A stretch of DNA of 64,000 bases, taken from the NCBI GenBank assembly GCA_946185535.1, contig CAMHJX010000001.1, forward strand, positions 124,001 to 188,000, written 5' to 3'. Source of the DNA: an uncultured Bacteroidales bacterium. GTDB lineage: Bacteria > Bacteroidota > Bacteroidia > Bacteroidales > F082. The position numbers and the translations under genes are program-made. Shown here one piece after another: positions 7,092 to 16,556 of the stretch. A model generated the notes under the pieces. The model worked only from the letters and a program-made list of their open reading frames with translations. It did not search any database and had not been told where the DNA came from. Numbering within the stretch: the stretch's first letter is position 1; each line of letters begins with the position of its first letter.

Positions 7092-9665
7092 TTAATCCTT
7101 ACCGTCATCACTCATCTTGCTCACATGCTTGCCAGAATGATGGTGGTGATGATGATGCTTCTTTTTGAATATACGTTGATACCACTTCTTCTTTTTCTTC
7201 TTCTGTTCTTCTTCATCACCATAACCGTAGCCATAGCCGTAGCCATATCCATATTGATGACCGTAGCCATATCCATAACCATATCCATAGCCATAACCAT
7301 AACCATAGCCATAACCATAATAACCGTATCCACGTCTCTTCTTATTCACGCCATTCAGGATTACGCAAATATTAGGATAGACCTTATCCTTGTAGAACTT
7401 ATCCACATCGAAAAGCAATCGCTTATCGGTCTTACCAGCTCTGAGTACCATGATAGTAGTATCAGCCACACGTTTCACAATATCCGAGTCGGCTACCATA
7501 CCCACAGGAACGTTATCCAGGAAGATATATTCATAACGTTTGCGCAATTCGGCCATCATATCTTCCAAACGCGTACTCATCAACAACTCGGCTGGATTTG
7601 GCGGCACGGGACCCGAAAAGATGACGTCAAGGCCTGGTGTATTGACATCGGAATGAATGATATCGTCAAGCGAATCAGTCTTACCGGACAGATAGTTGGA
7701 AACACCCGCTTTAGTAGAAACATTGAACACTTTGAACAAAGTACCTTTACGGATATCCAAGTCAACCAGCACTGTCTTTCTCTTTGCTAAAGCGAAACTG
7801 GTAGCCAAATTGGTAGATATAAACGTCTTTCCCGAAGAAACCATGAACGATGTGAACATGATGGCATGTGCTCCATCTTTTCTATCCTTCATATACTCCA
7901 AACTCGACCGAATAAGACGGAACGATTCGGAAAGTGAATCTCGACCATTCTCTCGCACTCTGATGGCATAACCTTCCATATCTTTTTCGAAAGGTACATC
8001 TCCAAGGAAGGGAACATTGGAAGACTTTTGCACATCCACTCTGTCGTGAATCGTCGTATCAAGCAAATTCTTAAGTACTAAAATGACAATTGGAACCGCC
8101 AATCCAATAAGGATGCCAATTAATGTAGATCTTCGCTCATCTGGTGCAACAGGAGTACTAATAGGCTGTGCATAGTCAATCACCTTACCCGTAGCTTCCA
8201 ATTGAGGACTTGTCATCAACAGTTCTTCACGTTTAGTCAGAAGCTGCAAGTAAAGATTTTCTTTGATGCCTTGCATACGCTCAACTGAGCCTAACTCCAA
8301 TTGGGCAACGGGAACACTCTGGATTTGGGAATTGGCAATGCTTCTGTCACGATTTGCTGCATCAATACGATCTTCCAAACCTTTGAGATTGGTTTCGAGA
8401 ACTGTAACAATGCTGGCATGAATACTCACTTGTTCCTCCATTAAATTCTGAGCCACTGGATTATTAATCGTACCGTCAGCCTTATATTTTTCAATTTTGA
8501 CCAAATTGTCATTATATTTGTGAATAATTGATGAAGCCTCGGCTGATACATTAACCGCACCTATGGGAATAATCTGGTCTGTATTGCTCTTGACAAAACT
8601 GAGCAGATAACGCACCATGTCAGCCTGAGCATCCAGTTTTTTTGCCTCTTCTGTCAAGGCTCTACTGTCAGCCATATAGGCCTGACCATAACTCTTCGTA
8701 TCGATAATATTATGACTACGTTTGAAATCGACAAACACTTTTTCATTCTCATTTATGTCGTTCATCAAATACTCGATACGTTCGTTGATAAAATTCTCAG
8801 TGAAGTCGAGCACGCGTTGTTGATCGTCAATAGACTCCTTATTATAGGTTTCCATGAGAGTATTAAGCACATCGGCAGCACGCAAAGGAGAGGTGTCGCT
8901 AACTGAAAGACGCAAAATTGAATTCCTTTCACTTTCTCTTCTCACGGAGATGCGTCCACGATAGTTTGCAGCCACTGCAGAAACAGGAAGATGGTTGACT
9001 GTGATGGTAACATCATAGAAGTCACCAAATCGCCATGTGGGTTTTACAACAAGTTTGCCAACTGGAGAAATCACTGTATCATTCAAGCGCACCGTCATAG
9101 CGGGAATATCACCACCAAAATCGTCAAGAATCACATGATCCTGATCGATCGGCTTCACACTGAAAGAAGCTCTTCCCTGCTCGTCCATTCCTAGAAAAGC
9201 GACCTCAATTGGCGACTCTTTGTAAAGATCCTTGTTACGCTTTGACACCTTAGTCTTATAAGAATAATAGACATTCAAATGTAATCCGCGCACCATACTT
9301 TCCATAAGCGACTGAGACTTCAAAACCATAATCTCATTGTTGATTGTGCTAACGATAGGCCCACCTCCAAGACTTCCCAAAGTTGAAGATGTACGAAGAG
9401 ACTCTGATCCACTGTTTGTCAAAGTAGTCTTAATCAAAATAGTAGCGCTACTCGCATAAATTCGTTCCTGTTGACTGACCTTGTAGTAAGCAATAACACC
9501 ACCAATCAAGGCGCAAAGCACAAACCAATGCAGGTGGCGCAATACAAGAAAGACCAAATCCTTGAATTTGAAACCACTATTGGCACTTTCATCAAAAAAA
9601 GAATTAAGGTCTTCTGGCCTCTTGTTCACATTGTTGGCATCGTTGAGATTGTTGTTAGTAGCCAT
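7092..9665 (-). CDS. wzc: Wzc-like polysaccharide co-polymerase and BY-kinase
   Basis: 857 residues from ATG 9665; a TTG two codons upstream is less likely. The order is: an N-terminal Wzz domain with a membrane segment at about 43-62; a long periplasmic coiled region; a GNVR-type segment (LELGSVERMQGIKENLYLQL); a second membrane segment near 530 (TLIGILIGLAVPIVILVL); then a cytoplasmic BY-kinase with Walker A MVSSGKTF, Walker A' VLVDLDIRKG and a Walker B-like IFLDNVPVG. The tail has (Gly-Tyr) repeats with 18 tyrosines at 779-816, six Lys, then seven His near 837-843. It sets polymer length and couples to Wza. It lies between wza and cpsB. The tail is unusually long and repetitive. Confidence 0.94.
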   Translation of the reverse strand: MATNNNLNDANNVNKRPEDLNSFFDESANSGFKFKDLVFLVLRHLHWFVLCALIGGVIAYYKVSQQERIYASSATILIKTTLTNSGSESLRTSSTLGSLGGGPIVSTINNEIMVLKSQSLMESMVRGLHLNVYYSYKTKVSKRNKDLYKESPIEVAFLGMDEQGRASFSVKPIDQDHVILDDFGGDIPAMTVRLNDTVISPVGKLVVKPTWRFGDFYDVTITVNHLPVSAVAANYRGRISVRRESERNSILRLSVSDTSPLRAADVLNTLMETYNKESIDDQQRVLDFTENFINERIEYLMNDINENEKVFVDFKRSHNIIDTKSYGQAYMADSRALTEEAKKLDAQADMVRYLLSFVKSNTDQIIPIGAVNVSAEASSIIHKYNDNLVKIEKYKADGTINNPVAQNLMEEQVSIHASIVTVLETNLKGLEDRIDAANRDRSIANSQIQSVPVAQLELGSVERMQGIKENLYLQLLTKREELLMTSPQLEATGKVIDYAQPISTPVAPDERRSTLIGILIGLAVPIVILVLKNLLDTTIHDRVDVQKSSNVPFLGDVPFEKDMEGYAIRVRENGRDSLSESFRLIRSSLEYMKDRKDGAHAIMFTSFMVSSGKTFISTNLATSFALAKRKTVLVDLDIRKGTLFKVFNVSTKAGVSNYLSGKTDSLDDIIHSDVNTPGLDVIFSGPVPPNPAELLMSTRLEDMMAELRKRYEYIFLDNVPVGMVADSDIVKRVADTTIMVLRAGKTDKRLLFDVDKFYKDKVYPNICVILNGVNKKRRGYGYYGYGYGYGYGYGYGYGYGYGHQYGYGYGYGYGYGDEEEQKKKKKKWYQRIFKKKHHHHHHHSGKHVSKMSDDGKD
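7218..7331 (-). repeat. In-frame Gly-Tyr coding repeat in the wzc tail
   Basis: 38 codons of alternating Gly and Tyr, interrupted once by His-Gln: two GY pairs, ten YG pairs, HQ, then six YG pairs. Synonymous codons vary (GGT/GGC/GGA, TAT/TAC), so the array is an old six-base repeat that has partly diverged, but it could still change length by slippage without a frameshift. The tyrosines are the expected autophosphorylation sites. Confidence 0.9.
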
Positions 9666-9722
9666 AACCAATTGTTATTAATATGACGGTGATAAATTCT
9701 ATCAAAAAATATTGTGCTAAAA

Positions 9723-10523
9723 TCACCAACTCCAATTTTCAAATAGTTTATAAAGTGTAACTACAGACACCACAGAGGTAACAAGTCCTGTGATCGATGA
9801 AATGAAACCAAGCACCGTGTTCAAATTGGCACTGAAGAATTTATATGGACGTTCTTCGGTAAAGATGATATCATTCTGCTGAAGCACATAAAACTCATCA
9901 TTGAAAACATCCGTGGAGCGAGGATCAAGATAATGTATTACCCGTTTGCCATTCACCTCTCGCATCACACCGATACGGTCACGTCGTGTATACCAATCCA
10001 GCCCACCAGCCATCGACAAAGCTTCAAGAAATGTGCAACGTTCATTGGTGACATTAATAACTTTACCACCTGAACTGCTTAAGAAAAAGACCTTAAAATT
10101 TAAAAAGCGCACAATAACCAATGGATCTTTAAGCTGCCCGTTACGAATAAGTTGAGATGCAATAGTGTCTTGCACCTGCAATCGGGTCAAACCTTCAACA
10201 TGAAGTTTTCCCAAAACAGGAAATTCAATATTTCCCTCAGAATCAACAAGATACCCAGAACCACCTATAGTAGTTCCCATTGTCAAACCCTGAACAGCAT
10301 TGAAAGGCTTGAGTAACTCATCATCTCTTCCTGCCGAACTACTCAACACATAAATTCTCAAATCATCGTAAGGGGCCACCGTGGCTTGCAATGTCTCGTT
10401 TATGGGCATACCAAATTTGGGCATGTCCTGTAAATAACGAACACTTTTTGGCGTGACACATGACGAAGTAGAAACTGCCAATAATACCAAGAGGAAATAA
10501 AGGGTAATTCTATATGTTTTCAT
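9723..10523 (-). CDS. wza: Wza-like outer-membrane polysaccharide export lipoprotein
   Basis: 266 residues from ATG 10523 (MKTYRITLYF); an upstream extension would remove the signal peptide and is rejected. The lipobox ends at Cys22 (STSSC). A Poly_export domain follows (APYDDLRIYVLSS), then a SLBB-like segment (INVTNERCTFLEALSMAGG). A hydrophobic stretch at the extreme C-terminus (VLGFISSITGLVTSVVSVV) may be the membrane-crossing helix of the pore. It forms the exit channel for capsule or exopolysaccharide with Wzc. It is the first gene of the unit, 58 bp before wzc, behind its own promoter. Confidence 0.93.
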   Translation of the reverse strand: MKTYRITLYFLLVLLAVSTSSCVTPKSVRYLQDMPKFGMPINETLQATVAPYDDLRIYVLSSSAGRDDELLKPFNAVQGLTMGTTIGGSGYLVDSEGNIEFPVLGKLHVEGLTRLQVQDTIASQLIRNGQLKDPLVIVRFLNFKVFFLSSSGGKVINVTNERCTFLEALSMAGGLDWYTRRDRIGVMREVNGKRVIHYLDPRSTDVFNDEFYVLQQNDIIFTEERPYKFFSANLNTVLGFISSITGLVTSVVSVVTLYKLFENWSW

Positions 10524-10554
10524 CACTATAAATATTTCTTTACTAATTAGCCTG

Positions 10555-10562
10555 CAAAAGTA
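10555..10562 (-). promoter_or_regulatory. Promoter -7 box for wza-wzc-cpsB
   Basis: The minus strand reads TACTTTTG followed by CAGGC, 31 bases before the wza start. The 13-base block GCCTGCAAAAGTA on the plus strand recurs exactly before wzm at 51921-51933. A T-rich -33 region lies near 10580-10584. Confidence 0.6.
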
Positions 10563-10607
10563 CAAATATTTTTCGGATAAAAAAGCATTTATATCACGGA
10601 AAAAATG

Positions 10608-11408
10608 CTAAAAAAAACAATTGAGCCTCACCATCAATCCTTTTACCATATTTTTGGTTGATTGCATGGCCTTTTCTTTATGCCATTCTACAACATGATC
10701 CGTCCAACGTTGAGGGTGAGTCGTCATCATTAATTGCTTAGGTAATTTCTCATTTTCGATAGCATCAATAACTTCATCGGTACGATGGAAAACCAGTCCT
10801 TGCTGAACCCATTCATCCTGATAGACAGGCACCTTGTCGCGCAAGCTCACATTGAAGCCATCCCACCGGCGACCTGTATCCGTAAGATAGAAAACTCTTG
10901 AAAAGTCAACATCAAAATACGGCTCACCGATGATGCCAAAATCATGATAGTCATATCGTTTCCACAAGTCACGCCCATCATATTTGCTGCGTGGTGCGCC
11001 ATGCATACAGATGGTTTTCACAGGATAGAACTGTCGAAAATAGGCCAGTTGCTTCTCAAAATGCTCGACGGCTCTGTCCGCATTGCCGCCACAAATGGTC
11101 ATGTCTTCGTAATGATAACCGATTTCGTGACCCATCTCAGCAATTTCCCTAATGATTTCAGATTTGTTACTTTGCTCAACGACTCGGAAATAATATGATG
11201 CTTTTATTTCTAACGAATGTTCGATTTTAGCCGTAGCGAGAGAGTTTTCAGCTTTCAAGTCCACATCGTGACGAAGGATAATGAACTTAACAGTATCCAG
11301 AAATTCTTTTTCCAAGCAGTATTGCTCAAATGTCAAAAAACGATAGCCGCCTGCTTTCAAGCTCTGAAGCAGTTCTGTGTATTTCTTCAATGTGAAATCT
11401 CTGCTCAT
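10608..11408 (-). CDS. NodB-like polysaccharide deacetylase family protein
   Basis: 266 residues with the deacetylase-type metal motif RHDVDL near 47-52, GHEIGYHYEDM near 92-102, which carries the paired histidines, and MHGAPRSKYDG near 133. No signal peptide is present, so it should act in the cytoplasm on a lipid-linked or nucleotide sugar, or on nascent glycan. Its start overlaps the stop of the DUF354 gene (11405-11408). It is the last gene of the large polysaccharide operon, just before the wza promoter. The substrate is unknown. Confidence 0.8.
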   Translation of the reverse strand: MSRDFTLKKYTELLQSLKAGGYRFLTFEQYCLEKEFLDTVKFIILRHDVDLKAENSLATAKIEHSLEIKASYYFRVVEQSNKSEIIREIAEMGHEIGYHYEDMTICGGNADRAVEHFEKQLAYFRQFYPVKTICMHGAPRSKYDGRDLWKRYDYHDFGIIGEPYFDVDFSRVFYLTDTGRRWDGFNVSLRDKVPVYQDEWVQQGLVFHRTDEVIDAIENEKLPKQLMMTTHPQRWTDHVVEWHKEKAMQSTKNMVKGLMVRLNCFF

Positions 11409-12490
11409 CTGAATTGGAATTGAAATTCAGGTTGTTCCACAAGAGTTCGCCTGCTTTGGGGATAGTTCTCAACAAACCATACCAAAAAACTGGTATAGTC
11501 AATCTTCTCGGAAAATAGGTGTTGTCGCCGTCGCTGCCACTCCCCTTTCAGATCAGGCATGGCCAGCAATTCTTCTATCTTGGCAAAGAAAGCCTCCTGT
11601 TGTTCAGGCAAAAACGAATAGCATAAACCATAGTTTTTTTCCAACTCATTGGGCACAGCCAAACGACCTGCAAAGCTATTGCACTTGACAGCAGGAGTGC
11701 CCAACACTGCAGCTTCAGATGTCATCGTCTGGCTATCGCCGACAAACAATGTGGCATAATACATCAACGAATGTGCCTTATCAGCCGATACCATGAGTTG
11801 ATATGGCTTGAATTCGTCATCAATGTTTCGCTCTGTTGTGATGAAGACCTTCCCACTAGCTGACAAGCGTTCCACTAGCCGGCGTTTGTTTTCGATGGAC
11901 AATCCCTCAGCACCAATATCATGATGTGCCTTGAAGGCATTGAACCTCAAAATGAAATAGGGTTCTCCTTTCTCAATGCCAGCATCGCGCAACACGCTCG
12001 GGTCAGGAGTGAAGCGGTTCGGATGGAGATAAGCCAACTCATGGTAGGCATCTACATAAACTGCTTTAGATGACTTTCGTTTGATGGCAGAAGGTGTCAA
12101 TATGGTGTCAGCAAAAGGATGTCCGAACTTGACAAACAGGGGCTCCACTTCGTCGTCGTCGTCATCCAAAATGACGCTTTTCATCCTGCTCAACCTGCTG
12201 ACATGAGGAATGTTAATTGACGAGCCAACGCCCAAATCGACATGATGTTTGCGGACCTGTTTGAGCAAACGTCGGTCAAAAACCAGCTGATCCAACCCTT
12301 TCTTTCCAATCGCATCGTCTTTCTTTCCGATGTTGACATACGGAATGCCATACAAATCGAGCAACTTCATCGCCGAAGGAATCTCCTTGACAACGACAAG
12401 CACTTCATGGCCCTTTTCAACCAGCATCTTATATGCATTCCGAAATAGATGCACATGGGCTGGATGGTTGATGTCAATCAAAATATTCAT
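11405..12490 (-). CDS. DUF354 family protein (GT-B / epimerase-like fold)
   Basis: 361 residues from ATG 12490 (MNILIDINHPAHVHLFRNA), chosen because it overlaps the stop of the preceding gene as ATGA and matches the family start. DUF354 proteins share the fold of MurG and UDP-GlcNAc 2-epimerase and occur in surface-glycan loci; the reaction is not established to my knowledge. A run of five aspartates (ILDDDDDEVEPLF, near 126) and FVGDSQTMTSEAAVLG near 275, which resembles a UDP-binding loop, are visible. It is coupled on both sides, to a FemAB-like gene and a deacetylase. It is probably a glycosyltransferase. Confidence 0.72.
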   Translation of the reverse strand: MNILIDINHPAHVHLFRNAYKMLVEKGHEVLVVVKEIPSAMKLLDLYGIPYVNIGKKDDAIGKKGLDQLVFDRRLLKQVRKHHVDLGVGSSINIPHVSRLSRMKSVILDDDDDEVEPLFVKFGHPFADTILTPSAIKRKSSKAVYVDAYHELAYLHPNRFTPDPSVLRDAGIEKGEPYFILRFNAFKAHHDIGAEGLSIENKRRLVERLSASGKVFITTERNIDDEFKPYQLMVSADKAHSLMYYATLFVGDSQTMTSEAAVLGTPAVKCNSFAGRLAVPNELEKNYGLCYSFLPEQQEAFFAKIEELLAMPDLKGEWQRRRQHLFSEKIDYTSFLVWFVENYPQSRRTLVEQPEFQFQFR

Positions 12491-13488
12491 GCCTTCTTCA
12501 AAATTCTTACGGCCATTTTTCCGATACTGAATAACAAACGGTTGCACACATGAACATAACGCCCGTATTCCACCAAATCACCACCGAATTTCAACTTAAA
12601 ATCACGGACTCCATAGCCTCCGTCATCAGGTTTACCTGCTCCCATGAAATCAAACCGAGGTATTCCCTCCCTCGCCGCATAGCTGACACCAGCATAATTG
12701 ACCATCACAGAAGGAGATAACGACTTATAGTTGTAATCGTCACCACAAGCCAACCATGCATATACTGCGCGATGTTCCAATTCCACACAAATCAAACCGC
12801 CAAGCAATTGTCCATCTGCGTTTTTAGCCAAGAAAAACCTGGATGATGGGACGTTTCTGAGCTTCTCAAAAAACTCGAATGGAAACAACGGCGTTTTGAC
12901 CTTTGTAGTATATAATTCCTCAAGCATTGAGTACAACTGCTTCAAATCCTCTGCATTTGGTTTTTCATCAATGACAACACCATTTTCCAATGCTTTCTTA
13001 ATGTTACGTCTCCTGTTCCTATCCAACTTGCTATTAACCAGCTCCATAGAAGACGTATCCACTTGGACATCATAATGTGGTTCATAGTCGAACCTCGATT
13101 GTTCGAAAACCGAGTGCCAACGACTATAGTCATTAAAATTACGGGTTTCAATGAATATGGCTTTTCTCTGAAGCTTCTTTATCAGAGCAGACAGCAGAAA
13201 AGAAAGTTCTTGATCAGTAATCTCATCCGACAATAAAGGCCCACCAACAATAATAGCCCTTCGGGAAAAAAACTGTTTGATTTTTCCTCCATCCTTTTGG
13301 ATATAGCCCGTAATTAACCCTTTTAGCTGCCCATCCGTCTCAACAGCGACTGCAAATGCCTCAAGAAAAGAGAGGTCTTCAAAAAACGTATACGCTTCTT
13401 GGGTTTGAAACCATGTTGACCATGGCGATTGTTTCACCAATCCCGACCACAATACCGGATCAATGTGTTCACCTTCAATGATTCTCAC
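12487..13488 (-). CDS. FemAB/BioF2-like acyl- or aminoacyltransferase
   Basis: 333 residues starting with GTG at 13488 (no ATG lies nearby in frame). Tandem GNAT-like halves of the FemAB type are suggested by NRRRNIKKALENGV near 155-170, a block typical of this group, GGLICVELEHRAVYAWLACG near 240-260, and FDFMGAGKPDDGGYGVRDFK near 290. Such enzymes attach amino acids or acyl groups to amino sugars or peptides. In this locus it may modify a lipid-linked sugar. It overlaps the GT4 gene by 14 bp and the DUF354 gene by 4 bp, so expression is coupled. The acyl donor (tRNA or CoA) is unknown. Confidence 0.78.
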   Translation of the reverse strand: MRIIEGEHIDPVLWSGLVKQSPWSTWFQTQEAYTFFEDLSFLEAFAVAVETDGQLKGLITGYIQKDGGKIKQFFSRRAIIVGGPLLSDEITDQELSFLLSALIKKLQRKAIFIETRNFNDYSRWHSVFEQSRFDYEPHYDVQVDTSSMELVNSKLDRNRRRNIKKALENGVVIDEKPNAEDLKQLYSMLEELYTTKVKTPLFPFEFFEKLRNVPSSRFFLAKNADGQLLGGLICVELEHRAVYAWLACGDDYNYKSLSPSVMVNYAGVSYAAREGIPRFDFMGAGKPDDGGYGVRDFKLKFGGDLVEYGRYVHVCNRLLFSIGKMAVRILKKA

Positions 13489-14410
13489 TTCTCAACACCC
13501 TTTCATATATCTCAATAAGTTGTTTTGCCACTTGACGATTATCAATGCCATCAGCAACGATTTTATCATGTCCTTTCGTTCTTCCTTCAAAAGACAGTGC
13601 TCTCCGCAGCAGATTTGCCAATTCTTCAGGTTCGCAAGTGTTAGCCACATAACAGCCTTCAACACCTGCCATCCTCTCCATAACATCCCCTACATCTACA
13701 CTCACAATAGGACATCCACAAGCCATGGCTTCCTTGATGACTTGAGGAGAGCCTTCCATGAATGAGGTCAACAGAAAGGCATCAGCGGCACACATGAGCA
13801 AGGTCACCTCTTCTCTCGTATAACCTTTCAGCTCAAGCAATTCAGTTTGGTCATCTTGCAATAAAGCGACCGCTTCTTTTGCCAACGGAGCATTTTTCAC
13901 TTCAACGTCAAAAGCACCGGCAAACAAAATGTATTTTCCATTTGCCTGTAGATTCATCTTTCGCCTTGCCTCAACTTTTTCTGTCAGCTGCGAGTCGGAC
14001 AAATCAATTCCACAAGGCAAAACAATGTAGTTTTTCTTAGGCCCCACTATTTCCATTGTCTTTCGAGAAACAAACACATTCCATGCAGACAAGCGAATGG
14101 CAAATTTTGAAAAACGCAAAACCTTTTTGTCGTTGATGTCAGAGCCATGATAAGTGGTCACGACAGGAACAAGACGTTGCAAGTTGGCTAAAAGTCCAGA
14201 CAGACCATAATGCGCATGAATGACATCAGGACAAAACTCTTTAATTTTCTGCTTCAACAAAGGCAAATTCTTCAAATACCCCTGTAAGCCTTTGCCTTGC
14301 AGTCCAAAGAAACTAGTTGTACATCCCCGCTTTTCAAGTGCCTCAACTTGCTCAACAATGAAAGGGGCAAAACGGCCTTTATTGAATGATGCGACAATAA
14401 GTATTCTCAT
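13475..14410 (-). CDS. GT4 family glycosyltransferase
   Basis: 311 residues, a short GT-B enzyme. The N-terminal domain has DVIHAHYGLSG near 65-75 and TTYHGSDIND near 87. The C-terminal domain has the retaining-GT4 donor motif FLLTSFMEGSPQVIKEAMACG near 215-235. It transfers an unknown sugar to the growing repeat unit at the cytoplasmic face. It is coupled to the membrane protein upstream (4-bp overlap) and to the FemAB-like gene downstream (14 bp). The specificity cannot be read from sequence. Confidence 0.9.
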   Translation of the reverse strand: MRILIVASFNKGRFAPFIVEQVEALEKRGCTTSFFGLQGKGLQGYLKNLPLLKQKIKEFCPDVIHAHYGLSGLLANLQRLVPVVTTYHGSDINDKKVLRFSKFAIRLSAWNVFVSRKTMEIVGPKKNYIVLPCGIDLSDSQLTEKVEARRKMNLQANGKYILFAGAFDVEVKNAPLAKEAVALLQDDQTELLELKGYTREEVTLLMCAADAFLLTSFMEGSPQVIKEAMACGCPIVSVDVGDVMERMAGVEGCYVANTCEPEELANLLRRALSFEGRTKGHDKIVADGIDNRQVAKQLIEIYERVLRSENH

Positions 14411-15801
14411 ACCAAACCTCTACCCGCCAATTTAATCCAAGTCCATAACATATTCGCTATACAAATCAACACTATCCAAATCATGTAAATTCGTTTGTGT
14501 TTATTGGTCACTTGGGTAACACCATAAGCTGCAAACAGCAATTCAAGAGCCAATACCGGGAAATGGAAACGCTCAGAGTGGGCAAAATTACTAAACACCA
14601 AAACCACCAAATAGCCACCCATGAGCGCTAAAGGAAGCACGTGGTTTCGCCACTCACGCCGTTTTACCAGCATAAACAACGCTAAGATGGTCAAACCAGA
14701 AAGAATATTTTTGATAAAATTCGCTCCATTCATCATCATCTGATTCTCTTGTTCAAAAATCTCCACCATTGTAGAAAAAGGAATGGTGAAAATCAAAGGA
14801 GCAAACACAGCAGCCGAAGCATATTGTGCAAATGTGTTAGTCTCAGCACGCCACTGATAACCAGATTCCTGATTGGCAGTTCTGTTCGCCCATAATTGAG
14901 CGCTCTCTTGAAACAACTCAACACCTACAGTCATAATCAACCAGACGGCAAAAACAATTGCCAAAACAGTCTTTTGCCAAGCTTGCAATTGTTTCTGCGA
15001 TCCGAGAACGAATGCGAGTCCCAACGAGGCAACCATCACTGCCGCCAAAGCAGTACGAAATGTCAACATTGCTGCCGCCGCCATCAATGGCAATATCAAA
15101 TTCTGTATCTTAAGCTTAGAAGAATGTAGTGCCGAATCTGCACGTTCAACAAATAAGATAATCAAGAACGACATCTCTGTCTCTTTCAACGTAACACCAC
15201 AATAAAACCAAGCATTTGGAATAAGCATATAAAAAATGGCTGCTATACGTCCCGCTGCGTCTCCAAAATTACGTTTGCCAATATTATATAGTAACATGCA
15301 TGTCAATGCATCAATAAAACACTTCGCAACACGACCAACCAATACATAAGGACCAAAAATCAAATACAATATCCCTAACCACCAACAATAACCAGTGTCA
15401 GAAAAATCAACATCATTTTGAATGGAATCCTGAAATTCCTCGTAGCCGTAGTCAGACCACAACCTCGCTATGCCATTGTACAGACCTTCATCACCCTTAT
15501 GATAAGCATGAGGCTCTCCCGTCTCACTAATATAAAAGTAATAAATAAAAATGACATAAACAAGACGGATAATCAATGCCGTAATGAATACCCTCCTCTG
15601 AAAAACATGCTCTGAATAGCGTTCCCAATTCATGGTCAACTTGCTGGAATACGTGAAAAAAATAATCACTGCAGCAAAGCCAAATATAACAAACTTTAAA
15701 GGAAGCATGTAGTCTATAAACAACACACTCACTAAGGCAATAGTAACGGCATAAGCCATTATAGCACGCCTCGAAAAATAGTTAGGAAAAAAGGTTAGCA
15801 T
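14407..15801 (-). CDS. Multispanning membrane protein, GT-C type glycosyltransferase or polymerase
   Basis: 464 residues with about 11-12 hydrophobic segments across the whole length. An acidic cluster after the third segment (HKGDEGLYNGIARLWSDYG, near 95) sits in the first outer loop, where GT-C enzymes such as the ArnT/PMT group keep catalytic acidic residues. SDTGYCWWLGILYLIFGPY follows. It would use a polyprenyl-phosphate sugar, or act as a Wzy-like polymerase, at the outer face of the inner membrane. It is the only such protein in the locus. Its start lies 41 bp after the GT32 gene and its end overlaps the GT4 gene. GT-C is preferred over Wzy because of the acidic loop. Confidence 0.65.
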   Translation of the reverse strand: MLTFFPNYFSRRAIMAYAVTIALVSVLFIDYMLPLKFVIFGFAAVIIFFTYSSKLTMNWERYSEHVFQRRVFITALIIRLVYVIFIYYFYISETGEPHAYHKGDEGLYNGIARLWSDYGYEEFQDSIQNDVDFSDTGYCWWLGILYLIFGPYVLVGRVAKCFIDALTCMLLYNIGKRNFGDAAGRIAAIFYMLIPNAWFYCGVTLKETEMSFLIILFVERADSALHSSKLKIQNLILPLMAAAAMLTFRTALAAVMVASLGLAFVLGSQKQLQAWQKTVLAIVFAVWLIMTVGVELFQESAQLWANRTANQESGYQWRAETNTFAQYASAAVFAPLIFTIPFSTMVEIFEQENQMMMNGANFIKNILSGLTILALFMLVKRREWRNHVLPLALMGGYLVVLVFSNFAHSERFHFPVLALELLFAAYGVTQVTNKHKRIYMIWIVLICIANMLWTWIKLAGRGLV

Positions 15802-15842
15802 AACAATGTATTCAATTTATGTGCAAAGCCCTCGGCTTCAAT

Positions 15843-16556
15843 TCATCCAATAATGCGCCTCTTAATTTTGATCAATCGAGTCATATTTTTTTGTCCAATA
15901 ATCCTACAAAGCCATCCTTGGTTTTTATTATCGTCCCAGGTACCCATAAAATGATGGTCACAATAGGTATTCTCAGTCAAGAAAAATTCTCCTGTGGTTT
16001 GCCGTGGACAGAAATAATCTGTCGGAAACACATGCAAATCCTTATAAATACGATATGTTCCATCCTGTACAAAACCCTTATCACGCATGATTCTTGAAAT
16101 ACGTATCGTATTTGTAGTCATATCAAGAGAACCATCACCATTAATAAAATGAGCGTCTTGGTATGAATCCAGTTGTTCCCTCACCCACTCGCCATGTGGC
16201 TCACTTGCCATAATACCAGTCACCGGAGGTTGACTCTTGCTGCCTTCATAACCAGTAAAAGCAGACAAATGCATCAAATCATCCAATGACTTTAGGATCT
16301 CCACATCCGTATCCATATAAACCCCTCCTTCGGTATAAAGAGCCCAAAGACGAACATAATCCGTCACAAATGCAAACTTTTTTGCCATGTAGGCTTCCTT
16401 GGTATATGGCACAGAATTCACATCAAAAACATCCTCATTCCACAATTTATACTCATAATCAGGCATAAACTTATGCCAAGATTCTATGCATTTCAAAGCC
16501 AGTTCAGGCATTTCGCCCTTTCCGAACCAACAATAATGTATTACTTTGGGAATCAT
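15843..16556 (-). CDS. GT32 (OCH1-like) glycosyltransferase
   Basis: 237 residues. It opens with [17 protein letters not shown] and has the GT32 core [20 protein letters not shown] near 65-85, which contains the DxD metal-binding motif, and a late HHFMGTW segment. These are cytoplasmic retaining transferases found in capsule and O-antigen loci, often adding galactose or mannose. The stop of wecB overlaps its ATG (16553-16556). The donor is unknown; the family is certain. Confidence 0.92.
   Translation of the reverse strand: MIPKVIHYCWFGKGEMPELALKCIESWHKFMPDYEYKLWNEDVFDVNSVPYTKEAYMAKKFAFVTDYVRLWALYTEGGVYMDTDVEILKSLDDLMHLSAFTGYEGSKSQPPVTGIMASEPHGEWVREQLDSYQDAHFINGDGSLDMTTNTIRISRIMRDKGFVQDGTYRIYKDLHVFPTDYFCPRQTTGEFFLTENTYCDHHFMGTWDDNKNQGWLCRIIGQKNMTRLIKIKRRIIG

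Noticed and set aside
7218-7331. Gly-Tyr array considered as assembly or sequencing error
   Set aside because: Codons vary irregularly along the array, the reading frame is kept on both sides, and Tyr-rich tails are expected in BY-kinases.
14407-15801. Membrane protein considered as the Wzx flippase
   Set aside because: It has an acidic outer loop of the GT-C type and lacks the even 12-14 helix MATE-like pattern of Wzx; no other candidate flippase was seen.
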